A stretch of DNA of 13,645 nt, taken from positions 1 to 13,645 of the forward strand of contig JAQSXM010000043.1 of assembly GCA_029256645.1 (NCBI GenBank), in the 5' to 3' direction. Positions within the stretch are counted from its first letter, which is position 1; each line of letters begins with the position of its first letter. Below, one piece after another: positions 1 through 7,908 of this stretch. Made by a program: the position numbers and the translations under genes. Under the pieces are notes generated by a model. It did not search any database. It was not told the origin of the DNA and saw only the letters and a program-made list of their open reading frames with translations. Source of the stretch: Sporomusa sp. GTDB lineage: Bacteria; Bacillota_C; Negativicutes; Sporomusales; Sporomusaceae.

Positions 1-291
1 TCCCTCAATACCCTGTCCGAACGCCTGGGCGTGGATAAGAGCACCATGAGCCGCAACATTGAGATTCTCGTGACCGACGGCCTGGTCAGCCGTACGACCG
101 ACCCGGACAACCGGCGAGCCATCACCATCATGCTGACCGATGCGGGCCGCCAGCTCTTTGATCAAGTAGAAGCCAGCATGACCCAGTTCTATGAAACGCT
201 CTTTCAGGCTCTGCCGGCCAACAAACGCAGCCAGGTTCTGGAAAGCCTGGAGATCCTGCTTGAGGCCATTCCCGCCGGCCGCTGGTGCTAG
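1..291 (+). CDS. MarR-family transcriptional regulator, C-terminal part (5' end outside window)
   Basis: The frame is open from base 1, so only the last 96 residues are visible. They hold the second half of a MarR winged helix-turn-helix: a recognition-helix segment with VDKSTMSRNIEIL, then the typical turn GLVSR, the wing (DPDNRRA) and the conserved LTDAGRQL stretch leading into the C-terminal dimerisation helix. Internal GTG and ATG codons exist (the first at 31), but the upstream codons also read as MarR sequence (LSERLG), so the gene starts upstream. The stop lies 32 bp before the arsM-type gene, which has its own strong ribosome binding site, so the two are probably cotranscribed. That makes this the likely local regulator of the arsenic operon, where an ArsR repressor would be more usual. 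The protein ends in Gly-Arg-Trp-Cys; the terminal cysteine could take part in arsenite sensing, but that is speculation. Family call is firm; ligand unknown. Confidence 0.9.
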   Translation, partial: SLNTLSERLGVDKSTMSRNIEILVTDGLVSRTTDPDNRRAITIMLTDAGRQLFDQVEASMTQFYETLFQALPANKRSQVLESLEILLEAIPAGRWC

Positions 292-323
292 CCGGAGAAA
301 CATCCCCCATAAGGAGGTAATCG

Positions 324-1556
324 ATGGAAGCCATTCGTGAACAAGTACGGAAAAAATATGCGGCCGCTATTACTGAGGGCCAAAGCTGCTGCGGCAGTGA
401 CTGCTCCTGTAACCCGGTGACCGGCAACCTCTACCAAACAGGTGAACTAGACGGACTGCCCGAGGACCTCGTGGCATCCTCCTTTGGCTGCGGCAATCCC
501 ACCGCCCTGGCAACGCTGCATGCCGGAGAAACAGTACTCGACCTGGGCAGTGGCGCGGGCCTGGATGTGCTGCTCTCCGCCAGGCGAGTCGGTCCCGGCG
601 GTAAAGCCTACGGCCTCGATATGACCGACGAAATGCTGGCGGCGGCCAGGGCTAATCAAAGCCGTGCCGGCGTTACTAACGCCGAATTTATCCAAGGCCA
701 TATTGAGGCCATTCCCCTGCCCGACAATACCGTTGACGTCATTGTCTCCAACTGCGTCATCAATCTCTCGGGCGATAAAGACCGGGTACTCACCGAGGCG
801 TACCGGGTGCTGAAACCGGGCGGCCGGCTGGCCATATCCGACATTGTGCTGGTGCGGCCGCTACCACCCGGCATCCAGCAAAACCTGGCCGCCTGGTCAG
901 GCTGCGTCGCCGGGGCTTTAGAAGCAGACGACTACCGCCGTAAACTGACGGCCGCCGGCTTTACCGCCGTTGAGCTGGTCACCACCCGCGTCTATGACTT
1001 CACCGATGAACGGGCCGCCCAGTTCCTGCCTGACCTGAAACCGAAGGAACGGCAGGCACTAAGCGGCGCACTCATCAGCGCCTTTATCCGAGCAAAAAAA
1101 CCGGCTGCCCCACTCCGGCCAGGCGCTGACTACACCCTACGTCCGGCCAGACCGGACGATCTTCCCGCCATCGAGAGCCTGTTGACTGCTAACAGCCTGC
1201 CTACTGCCGGCATAGCCGAACACCTTTCCAGCTTCGTCATCGCCGATACAAACGGCGTAACCGGCGTCATTGGTCTGGAACTGGCCGGCAGGACCGCCTT
1301 ATTGCGTTCACTGGCCGTAAGTGGCGACTGGCGTAAACGGGGCCTGGGCGGCGCATTGGTTACCCAGGCGCTCGAACTGGCCCGCCAAGCGGGGGCCACC
1401 ATCGCCTATCTCTTAACCAACACCGCCGAACAATTTGTCGCCCGCTGGGATTTTACCCCTATTGCCCGGAACGATATTCCGGCCAGCCTATTAAAGAACT
1501 CGGCCTTAGCGGCGTTATGCCCCGCCACCAGCACCTGCATGCAAAAAAATTTATAG
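324..1556 (+). CDS. arsM: Arsenite S-adenosylmethionine methyltransferase fused to ArsN2-type GNAT acetyltransferase
   Basis: A 410-residue two-domain cytoplasmic protein. Residues 1-260 are ArsM, which methylates As(III) to mono-, di- and trimethylated species using SAM. Visible are the SAM-binding loop [11 protein letters not shown] (71-81), the acidic strand end GLDM (97-100), a cysteine-rich N-terminus (C22, C23, C27, C29), and the three cysteines expected to bind As(III): C56 (SFGCGNP), C144 (SNCVINLS) and C194 (WSGCVAGAL). Residues about 268-410 are a GNAT domain resembling ArsN2 of ars operons, with [16 protein letters not shown], the acetyl-CoA loop RKRGLGG (337-343), a LLTNTAEQF stretch and an [10 protein letters not shown] ending like the LCPASxxCM tail of that family. 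Stand-alone ArsM is usually 260-280 residues, so this is a genuine fusion without an internal stop. The start is set by AAGGAGG at 311-317, 6 nt before the ATG. It is followed 42 bp later by arsD. The acetyltransferase substrate is not known from sequence. Confidence 0.93.
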   Translation: MEAIREQVRKKYAAAITEGQSCCGSDCSCNPVTGNLYQTGELDGLPEDLVASSFGCGNPTALATLHAGETVLDLGSGAGLDVLLSARRVGPGGKAYGLDMTDEMLAAARANQSRAGVTNAEFIQGHIEAIPLPDNTVDVIVSNCVINLSGDKDRVLTEAYRVLKPGGRLAISDIVLVRPLPPGIQQNLAAWSGCVAGALEADDYRRKLTAAGFTAVELVTTRVYDFTDERAAQFLPDLKPKERQALSGALISAFIRAKKPAAPLRPGADYTLRPARPDDLPAIESLLTANSLPTAGIAEHLSSFVIADTNGVTGVIGLELAGRTALLRSLAVSGDWRKRGLGGALVTQALELARQAGATIAYLLTNTAEQFVARWDFTPIARNDIPASLLKNSALAALCPATSTCMQKNL

Positions 1557-1598
1557 TGTGTCCATACTAAAATAATCAATGAAATGGAGCGATGAGTT

Positions 1599-1991
1599 AT
1601 GAAAAAAATGCAAATCTTTGAACCGGCCATGTGTTGCCCCACCGGCTTATGCGGTGTCGGTGTTGACCCCGAACTGCTGCGAATTTCCGCCGTGCTCAAC
1701 GCATTAAAGAAAAATGGCATCGAAATCGACCGCTTTAATCTCACCGACGCCCCGATGGAATTTATCAATAACGAAGCCGTCAACAGGCTTATTAATGCCC
1801 ACGGCGTCGATCAACTGCCTGTTACCGTCGTCGACGGTGAAATTGTGATCACCGGCCGCTACCCGGCCAATGAGGATTTTATCAACATTCTCCAAATACC
1901 AGCAAATCTTCTGGGGGAAACACCCGACACAGCGAAAGACAAACCGAAAAATGAAGGCGGCTGCGGCTGCGCCGGCGGCAAGTGCTGCTAA
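1599..1991 (+). CDS. arsD: ArsD arsenic metallochaperone / trans-acting repressor
   Basis: A 130-residue protein of the usual ArsD length (about 120). It carries the signature MxIFEPAMCCPTGLCG near the N-terminus, placing cysteines at 12, 13 and 18, the same positions that bind As(III) or Sb(III) in the E. coli plasmid R773 ArsD. The thioredoxin-like fold continues with QLPVTVVDGEIV and GRYP. The C-terminus has a glycine/cysteine tail with vicinal pairs (C122, C124, C129, C130), also typical of ArsD. ArsD hands arsenite to ArsA and stimulates its ATPase; it can also act as a weak repressor of ars operons. It lies 18 bp upstream of arsA, the expected partner, and is preceded by GGAG (1586-1589) 9 nt before the ATG. 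There is no separate ArsR in view, so the regulatory role of ArsD could matter here, but that is inference. Confidence 0.96.
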   Translation: MKKMQIFEPAMCCPTGLCGVGVDPELLRISAVLNALKKNGIEIDRFNLTDAPMEFINNEAVNRLINAHGVDQLPVTVVDGEIVITGRYPANEDFINILQIPANLLGETPDTAKDKPKNEGGCGCAGGKCC

Positions 1992-2009
1992 CAACGGAGG
2001 TAAAGCGCT

Positions 2010-3746
2010 ATGGAACCGTTTAATCCACAAAAGCTCACGCTGACCAAATATCTTTTCTATACCGGCAAAGGCGGGGTCGGCAAAACCTCAACCGCCTGCG
2101 CCACCGCCGTCACCCTGGCCGATAGCGGTAAAAAGGTGCTGCTCATCAGCACCGACCCCGCCTCCAACCTGCAGGACGTATTTCGCACCGAATTGACCAG
2201 CCAGGGCGTGCCCATCCCGGAAGCGCCCGGGCTGGTGGTAGCCAATTTAGACCCGATCCAGGCGGCTGCCGAATACAGGGAAAGCGTCCTTGCCCCCTAC
2301 CAGGGCAAACTGCCCGATGCCGTCCTGCAGCATATGGCGGAGCAGCTTTCGGGCTCCTGCACGGTAGAGATTGCCGCCTTTAACGAATTTTCCCGCTTCA
2401 TTACCGATGAAGCCCTGCAGCAACAATACGACCATATCTTATTTGATACCGCGCCGACCGGCCACACCCTGCGCATGCTGCAGCTTCCCTCGGCCTGGAG
2501 CAATTTCATCAGTGAAAGCACCCACGGCGCATCCTGCCTGGGCCAGCTTGCCGGTTTAGACAGTAAAAAGGCGATGTATAAGCAGGCAGTGGAAACACTA
2601 GCCGACGGCCAACAGACGACGCTCCTGTTGATATCCCGGCCCGAAACGGCACCGCTCAAGGAAGCGGCGCGGGCGTCGCAGGAACTGGCCGACCTGGGTG
2701 TTACCAACCAGGCCCTTGTTATCAACGGTGTACTGGCCGCCTATGACGACAACATTTCGGAAAGCCTGTACCACAAACAAGAGCAAGCGCTGGCCGCCAT
2801 GCCGCCGGCTTTAGCAAGCCTCACCACCTACCAGATTCCGCTCCGGGCCTACAACATTACTGGCATCGACAATGTCAGGGCCTTGCTTACACAAGATCAT
2901 TATGTTGTCCGGAATGAAAAACTCCAGGCCCAGAACATTCCGAAGCTTATCGATGTGATCGACGACCTGTACACCTCAAATAAAAAGGTCATCTTCACGA
3001 TGGGTAAGGGAGGTGTTGGCAAAACCACCATTGCAGCGGCCATTGCCATGGGATTAGCCGCCAGAGGCAAAAAGGTGCACCTGACCACAACTGATCCGGC
3101 TGCCCATCTACAGTTCGTCATCAGCGAAACCGCCAACATCACAACGAGCCGCATTGATGAACAGGACGAACTAAAAAAATACCAGGACGAAGTCCTGGCC
3201 AAAGCCCGCGAAACCATGTCTGCTGAAGATATCGCCTATGTGGAGGAAGATTTACGCTCCCCCTGCACACAGGAGATTGCTGTCTTCCGGGCATTCGCCC
3301 AGATTGTAGAGAAGGCAGAAGACCAGGTGGTTGTCATCGATACCGCCCCAACCGGCCACACACTGTTGCTGCTCGATTCCACCCAGAGCTACCATAAGGA
3401 AATCGAGCGTTCTCATGGCGACATCCCCGAAGAGGTCAAAAAGCTGCTGCCGCGGCTGCGCAATGCCGCTGAAACCGAGGTCATCATCATTACTCTGGCT
3501 GAAGCCACACCGGTCTATGAAGCGCTGCGCCTGGAAGAAGATTTGAAACGGGCGGGCATTGCCACCAAATGGTGGGTCATCAACGCTTCCCTGTATCACA
3601 CCAAAACAACCAACCGCCTGCTGGCGGCCAAGGCCAGCAATGAAATTGAATGGATCAACAAGGTTGATCAGCACGCCCAGGGCCATTTTGCCGTCATCGC
3701 CTGGAGCGCCGCCGACATCAAGGATGATCAACTGCTAACTCTATAA
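2010..3746 (+). CDS. arsA: ArsA arsenite/antimonite-transporting ATPase, two-domain
   Basis: A 578-residue soluble ATPase with two homologous halves, as in the 583-residue R773 ArsA. The A1 half has the P-loop GKGGVGKTS (19-27) and the DTAPTGHTL signal-transduction motif (146-154). The A2 half has GKGGVGKTT (332-340) and a second DTAPTGHTL (444-452). The three metalloid-binding cysteines are present: C117 (SGSCTVEIA), C176 (GASCLGQ) and C419 (RSPCTQEIA). ArsA binds As(III) delivered by ArsD and normally powers the ArsB pump at the inner membrane. The start is supported by ACGGAGGT just upstream (GGAGG at 1997-2001, 8 nt before the ATG). It is the last gene of this operon: no ArsB or Acr3 follows, and a strong hairpin and convergent genes come next. 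The pump must be upstream of the window or elsewhere, or ArsA works with a different partner. Confidence 0.97.
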   Translation: MEPFNPQKLTLTKYLFYTGKGGVGKTSTACATAVTLADSGKKVLLISTDPASNLQDVFRTELTSQGVPIPEAPGLVVANLDPIQAAAEYRESVLAPYQGKLPDAVLQHMAEQLSGSCTVEIAAFNEFSRFITDEALQQQYDHILFDTAPTGHTLRMLQLPSAWSNFISESTHGASCLGQLAGLDSKKAMYKQAVETLADGQQTTLLLISRPETAPLKEAARASQELADLGVTNQALVINGVLAAYDDNISESLYHKQEQALAAMPPALASLTTYQIPLRAYNITGIDNVRALLTQDHYVVRNEKLQAQNIPKLIDVIDDLYTSNKKVIFTMGKGGVGKTTIAAAIAMGLAARGKKVHLTTTDPAAHLQFVISETANITTSRIDEQDELKKYQDEVLAKARETMSAEDIAYVEEDLRSPCTQEIAVFRAFAQIVEKAEDQVVVIDTAPTGHTLLLLDSTQSYHKEIERSHGDIPEEVKKLLPRLRNAAETEVIIITLAEATPVYEALRLEEDLKRAGIATKWWVINASLYHTKTTNRLLAAKASNEIEWINKVDQHAQGHFAVIAWSAADIKDDQLLTL

Positions 3747-3796
3747 ACCAACAAACCGCTTCTGCCGGGAGCTATCCCCACCGTTTACGGCGAAAC

Positions 3797-3827
3797 CCGG
3801 TCTGGGCACTCTTGTCCCAGACACCGG
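3797..3827 (+). other. Small imperfect hairpin downstream of arsA
   Basis: CCGGTCTGGG (3797-3806) can pair with CCCAGAC-A-CCGG (3816-3827), with one bulged A and a 9-nt loop. It lies 50 bp past the arsA stop and just before the stronger stem at 3857. It may help stop transcription or protect the mRNA end. There is no T-run after it, so calling it a terminator alone would be weak. Confidence 0.35.
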
Positions 3828-3856
3828 CACCTGCGGCAAGCAGACTTATCACCTAC

Positions 3857-3893
3857 ACAGCCAAAGCCGGGATAACCTCCCGGCTTTGGCTGT
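3857..3893. terminator. Perfect 16-bp stem between convergent operons, probable bidirectional terminator
   Basis: ACAGCCAAAGCCGGGA (3857-3872) and its exact reverse complement (3878-3893) flank a 5-nt loop, TAACC. The stem lies between the 3' end of arsA (+) and the 3' end of the polyferredoxin gene (-), where a terminator serving both strands is expected. Neither strand has a clear run of T after the stem, so it is not a textbook intrinsic terminator. The rest of 3747-3965 holds only a short out-of-context ORF and no gene I can support. Confidence 0.65.
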
Positions 3894-3965
3894 TATCGTA
3901 CTTAGACGCGGCTCGGCGTGCGGCCAGCCTCGCAATATTAGTCTCACGCACAGAACCAAAGATGA

Positions 3966-5324
3966 CTATTGGGGAAAAACGCGGATGGCGGCCTCGCCAC
4001 TTACCGGACAGGCATTTTCACAGGAACCGCATCCCACACACTTATCTATCAGAACCGTAGGCCGGTGATGTTCATCGGCTTCGATTGCCAGGACCGGACA
4101 TTGTTCACCACATATATAGCATAATTTACCCTCATTCCAGGCTATACAACGAGGCTTATCAATAACCGCCTGACCCATCCGGACTTTTTCCAGAGGCACT
4201 TTTGCAATCGCTCCGGTCGGACATACCTCCTGGCATACCAGGCATAAATCGCAACGGTTTTTACGCGGGATGATATAAGGTGTTTCAAAATTCGCTATGC
4301 CGTCTGTGATAAGCATCGGGCGCAACGCTTTGCTGGGACACACCTGAATGCACCTCCCACAACGATTGCAAACGGCAGTAAAGTCTGTTTCCGGGAGAGC
4401 TCCGGGCGGACGTAAAACTTTTTCCGCCGCCCAAACAGTCTTTTTCCATAAAGCGGCAGCCATGGCAACGGCAAAAGCAACTTTGAAGAATTGTCTTCGC
4501 GACGGTTGATGCTTTGTCGCTGCAATGTCATCGGCAGGAGCAAGCTGACTGTTTTTACCGTTCGAGGAACTTCGCTGCCAGTTGATTGCTTCTGTGGGAC
4601 AAACCCGGTGACAGTCCCCGCAGGCTAAGCACCCTTCTTGCGCAACACCAGTATCTGCCGGCGCCGCGCCGACAGAACAGGTTCTCGTACATTTCTCACA
4701 ATGTACACAGTTTCCCGCAATCCGGTAGCGGAACAGCCGCAGCCGGGCTGCCAATGACAGCAGCACTCCTGTTGGACATAGTACACTGCACCAGAGACGG
4801 GAAAAAAGCAGGGTACCGGCCGTAATCCCAATGAGTGTCCAGGGCATATACCCCTGCAATCCCCTCACAATCTCATGGCTAAACAGCGCAAATGGGGTTA
4901 AGAAGAAGACCCAGTTTGATCCCAGAACAAAGACACTCACTAAGAAGATCAACCAATAATACCGTATTGGCTGTACGGCGTACAGTACTTTGGTTCTGGT
5001 TAGTGACATGCTTTTAAGGAATGCCCTGCCAATTTTATCGATCAACGTCAAGAAAGCGCCAAAAGGGCACAGCCAACCACAAAATACCCGCCCCCACAGC
5101 AAGGTTGCCGTCAAGGTCAATAGCGGCAGCCACACCCAGTAGGGAACCGCCTGCTGCCAACGGAGCTGACTCAGCAAAAGCCAGGGATCAAGTCGGGAAA
5201 ACCACTGTAATAATGAATTTTCCGGTCCGAGCGGATACGATAAGCTGGCAAGAAGCAGCACAAAAGAAACTAACGAGATCAATTGCACCAGATATTGCCC
5301 CCAAAGTGCCATCTTTGATTTCAT
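3966..5324 (-). CDS. NapH-NapG-like polyferredoxin fusion with internal Tat motif
   Basis: A 452-residue membrane iron-sulfur protein. Residues 1-195 resemble NapH: hydrophobic segments near 11-30, 62-79, 120-140 and 161-178, with the membrane CxxxCP motifs C82/C86 and C179/C183. Two ferredoxin clusters follow (C206-C209-C212-C216 and C232-C235-C238-C242). Then comes SRRQFFK (275-281) plus a short hydrophobic stretch, which looks like a Tat signal inside the chain. The part after it matches NapG, beginning LRPPGALPE, with four more cysteine sets around C319-C329, C358-C368, C393-C409 and C429-C439. The likely role is electron transfer from the membrane quinone pool to an exported partner. No nitrate reductase is nearby, so the Nap names describe only likeness. 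It starts 4 nt after the DUF362 gene and is translationally close to it. The ATG is only 2 nt from GAGGT; the ATG at codon 5 is the alternative. Confidence 0.85.
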   Translation of the reverse strand: MKSKMALWGQYLVQLISLVSFVLLLASLSYPLGPENSLLQWFSRLDPWLLLSQLRWQQAVPYWVWLPLLTLTATLLWGRVFCGWLCPFGAFLTLIDKIGRAFLKSMSLTRTKVLYAVQPIRYYWLIFLVSVFVLGSNWVFFLTPFALFSHEIVRGLQGYMPWTLIGITAGTLLFSRLWCSVLCPTGVLLSLAARLRLFRYRIAGNCVHCEKCTRTCSVGAAPADTGVAQEGCLACGDCHRVCPTEAINWQRSSSNGKNSQLAPADDIAATKHQPSRRQFFKVAFAVAMAAALWKKTVWAAEKVLRPPGALPETDFTAVCNRCGRCIQVCPSKALRPMLITDGIANFETPYIIPRKNRCDLCLVCQEVCPTGAIAKVPLEKVRMGQAVIDKPRCIAWNEGKLCYICGEQCPVLAIEADEHHRPTVLIDKCVGCGSCENACPVSGEAAIRVFPQ

Positions 5325-5328
5325 TACC

Positions 5329-6261
5329 TCACACCTTCACAACTGTAAGCTTTTGCAAATCCATCTCGCCCACTCCCAATTGCGCAGCTGCGGACACATA
5401 CCCGATTTCCGCCGGTTTAAGACCAAATAACGTTGTTCCATAAGCGTCAACGGCTACCGGATCAACACCAAAAACCACTTGGTTCCATTCACGAATGGGG
5501 CCCGGTCCGACAGGGCCATTATCGGTAATACCTCTTGTAGCGTCCAATATGGTAAGGTGAGGTTTACGGAACGCAGCAAGTTCAGCAATTCCTTGGATAA
5601 GGTCTGTCCTGTGGAAGTAGCCTCGGTCCCATACCAACCCCATCATGTTTTTCATCCCCAGAGTCAGCTTAGTAATTCCATGATGCTTGAGTATGGGAAA
5701 GTTAATAAATACGTCGGCTTCTAACACATCCTTGGAAAACAAGGTAGTTTTCAGGATTTTACCCCCGATATCAACCTGCGTATAGAAATTTTGCGCATTA
5801 ATGGCAAAAGCTCTTCCACCCGCAGCCTCTACTGCCGCCTTTATTCCACTGTTGGCGAGACATACGGGTGGGCTGCTAAACGGATAATCAATCACTTTGA
5901 CCTCCTTAGCCCCTGCAGCCAAACATTGCTTCACCACAGCAGCAACTAAGCGCGGATTGGTCGTTGCTGCTTCTTCCGGTTTTCTGGGAACACTGAAGTT
6001 CGGCTTAATTACCACTGTCGCCCCGCTCCGAACCAATGCACTAATTCCCCCAAGAGCGGTAAAGCCTTTTTCGATTAGCGAGTTTGGCTCCGTTCCCTCC
6101 GCTATAACAAGTTTGCCACGATCGTACCCGCTTACCGCCGCCGACGACGTTTGATTGCTTTTCGTATCACCACTCTTTTCGGAAAACGGCAAGCCACACC
6201 CTGCCAATCCTAGCGATAATAATCCATAACCAACCCCACTGATAAATTGACGCCTGTCCAT
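5329..6261 (-). CDS. DUF362 family Tat-exported lipoprotein
   Basis: A 310-residue protein. The N-terminus has an RRQF twin-arginine motif (R3, R4), a hydrophobic stretch and a lipobox LAGC with C22, so it is probably folded and exported by Tat and then lipid-anchored. The body is DUF362: VVIKPNFSVP, PILKHHGITKLTLGMKNMMG, a DRGYFHRTDL segment and GVDPVAVDAYG. Many DUF362 proteins carry a ferredoxin domain at the C-terminus; this one has none, and instead the next gene downstream encodes an eight-cluster-type ferredoxin protein. This suggests the two work together in a redox step outside the cytoplasm. The biochemical activity of the family is not established. The start was placed at the second ATG of ATGATTGAAATG because AGGAG (6272-6276) is 10 nt from it but only 1 nt from the first ATG. 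The frame stays open upstream to 6366, but the Tat signal argues against using that extension. Confidence 0.86.
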   Translation of the reverse strand: MDRRQFISGVGYGLLSLGLAGCGLPFSEKSGDTKSNQTSSAAVSGYDRGKLVIAEGTEPNSLIEKGFTALGGISALVRSGATVVIKPNFSVPRKPEEAATTNPRLVAAVVKQCLAAGAKEVKVIDYPFSSPPVCLANSGIKAAVEAAGGRAFAINAQNFYTQVDIGGKILKTTLFSKDVLEADVFINFPILKHHGITKLTLGMKNMMGLVWDRGYFHRTDLIQGIAELAAFRKPHLTILDATRGITDNGPVGPGPIREWNQVVFGVDPVAVDAYGTTLFGLKPAEIGYVSAAAQLGVGEMDLQKLTVVKV

Positions 6262-6271
6262 TTCAATCATT

Positions 6272-6276
6272 CTCCT
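6272..6276 (-). promoter_or_regulatory. Ribosome binding site that fixes the DUF362 start
   Basis: On the - strand, GAAAGGAGA precedes two in-frame ATG codons. The 10-nt distance to the ATG at 6261 is workable; the 1-nt distance to the ATG at 6270 is not. This excludes the longer reading frame and leaves the Tat signal at the N-terminus. Confidence 0.7.
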
Positions 6277-6373
6277 TTCTATAATTGACTTCTTACCTTT
6301 TACAAGCCATCTAAACAACGATAATGCAGTCAATACCCAGCAGATAAAAGGGCTGTGGCAATACACTTTTTAA

Positions 6374-7786
6374 TTATTCGTTCCTGCTCTGCCGGGATAA
6401 CCCTGCAATGCGTGCCCAGTTCGCATTAATGGCGGACGCGATTTTCTTTTTCCCCTTGATGTCTAAATGCAGCCCGTCAACCGCTAGCTGCGCAGGAAGA
6501 AGTCCATTGGGAAATTCCATTTCCCGCGCCACATCGATATGGTCCTGGGTGCGGATGAAATCATTGACTAATTTAGTTTGATCTTGCCAATCCGGCGCTG
6601 TAGGTTCGTTGAACACTTTTTTAATATTGTCCGGATTAATAGGCGGCAACGTCAAAAATACAGGCAGGATATTGTTAGCGAGACATTTTTCTTTTAGCAC
6701 CTTCAAATCCATTATGACGCTATCGGCCTTTACTCCTCCCCGCAGACTGTTTGTACCGGCTAAAATCAGCAGGTACTGAGGCTGGAAAGGCAAAACATCC
6801 TGTTCAAACCTCTCAACCATTGTTTGACTGGTATCGCCGCTTCTGCCAAGATTTATGGTGGGAAAATCCAGGTAATGCTGATAGCTGTACTCCCAGTCCG
6901 CCGGCGAATAGGAAACACTACCGCCGCCGTGCGTAATGCTGTCGCCGAATGTCGCCACAGTCACTGGCTTGGCAGGATTCACACTATATTTTCCAGCATC
7001 CGAATACACCCCCACCGGGTTTCCAGCCTTGTCCAGTCCTCTTACTCGCCAATAAAAGGGGTTCTCAGAAATTCTGGAACTTTCATCATAGTAGTCAAAC
7101 CCCCTAACAATCGCTGTATCAATCCTGTGGATGGACGGAGCAACCCCGTTAGGGTTTTCCGGAAGATCGTTCAGTATTTCAACCTCATATTTTTCCGCTC
7201 CGGCTATGGGAATCCAGGCATATACCGGATACAGCAACGTACTGCCTGCACTTTGGTTGAAAACTGCAGTGGGGACAGGTTTTTGCAGAGGATCTTTCTG
7301 CCGGTCAATATATACCAGCTCAGCATCGGAGAAAACACCTATCGGATTACCGTCAATATTCAGTCCCCGAACACGCCAATAAAAGACCTCCCCCAAGAGG
7401 CCTGTGGATACATCGGCATTAAATCCGTTGACGTAGACTTGTTTCGTGGTAAAGAAGCGGTTTTTGGATAACGTCGTGCCATTGGGATTTTCCGGCGGTT
7501 CTGTTAACAACTCGATTTCATACACTACCGCCCCTTTGACCTTGGTCCAGATCAGAACCGGCTTTACAGAAGCGGGAGCCTGCCGGGAAAAATGAACCCT
7601 AGGAACTGGCTTGTCCGTCTGCGAAGCTGCCTGACTTACAACCCGCCCCGGTGCCTGTTCCCGCTTGCTGCCAGTCCCTATTCCCGTTGCGGTATTCCCG
7701 AAAATGAAACTGCCTGCCAAAATAAGCATGGAAAAACTCAGCGAAAAAATGATTACAAAATTACTTTTATGTAACACCCTTCTCAC
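6374..7786 (-). CDS. Exported SGNH/GDSL-type hydrolase with two fibronectin-like repeats
   Basis: A 470-residue protein with an N-terminal hydrophobic segment (about 10-30, ending near GSFIFGNTA) that is a signal peptide or anchor. Two related domains follow at about 75-160 and 175-268; each contains PENPNG, then FYWRVRGL, then GNP(I/V)GV(F/Y)SDA, so they are an internal duplication with a fibronectin-III-like look. The SGNH catalytic domain covers 275-465: block I GDSITHGG with Ser283, block II NLGRSGD with Gly314, block III AGTNSL with Asn346, and block V DGLH with Asp437 and His440. This is an extracytoplasmic esterase, perhaps acting on acylated glycans, lipids or envelope polymers; the substrate cannot be read. 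The start is GTG, chosen because AAGGAG (7795-7800) sits 8 nt upstream. It is the first gene of a - strand operon with the DUF362 gene 112 bp downstream. Confidence 0.88.
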   Translation of the reverse strand: MRRVLHKSNFVIIFSLSFSMLILAGSFIFGNTATGIGTGSKREQAPGRVVSQAASQTDKPVPRVHFSRQAPASVKPVLIWTKVKGAVVYEIELLTEPPENPNGTTLSKNRFFTTKQVYVNGFNADVSTGLLGEVFYWRVRGLNIDGNPIGVFSDAELVYIDRQKDPLQKPVPTAVFNQSAGSTLLYPVYAWIPIAGAEKYEVEILNDLPENPNGVAPSIHRIDTAIVRGFDYYDESSRISENPFYWRVRGLDKAGNPVGVYSDAGKYSVNPAKPVTVATFGDSITHGGGSVSYSPADWEYSYQHYLDFPTINLGRSGDTSQTMVERFEQDVLPFQPQYLLILAGTNSLRGGVKADSVIMDLKVLKEKCLANNILPVFLTLPPINPDNIKKVFNEPTAPDWQDQTKLVNDFIRTQDHIDVAREMEFPNGLLPAQLAVDGLHLDIKGKKKIASAINANWARIAGLSRQSRNE

Positions 7787-7908
7787 AGGCGCCTCTCCTT
7801 ATCACTATAATAAAGCGCGGTTAGCGCAAACAACTTGTCTATTCACGCCAAGCACCCAGTCACGTTACCAGCCGATAGTCAATATATTAACTGCTGAACA
7901 TAAAACTA

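Noticed and set aside
3812..4060. Short + strand frames overlapping the hairpin and the polyferredoxin 3' end
   Set aside because: They run through a terminator-like stem and antisense to a well-supported gene, with no protein family or start signal.
6262..6366. 35-residue N-terminal extension of the DUF362 protein from a GTG at 6366
   Set aside because: It would bury the Tat signal and lipobox, and the good ribosome binding site points to the ATG at 6261.
6824..7471. 215-residue + strand frame
   Set aside because: It lies fully antisense to the SGNH hydrolase gene, whose catalytic motifs are clear; it is a shadow frame.
7811..7837. TTGTTT with TATAGT as a promoter for the SGNH operon on the - strand
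   Set aside because: The transcription start would fall inside the ribosome binding site, so it is unlikely to be functional as a promoter.
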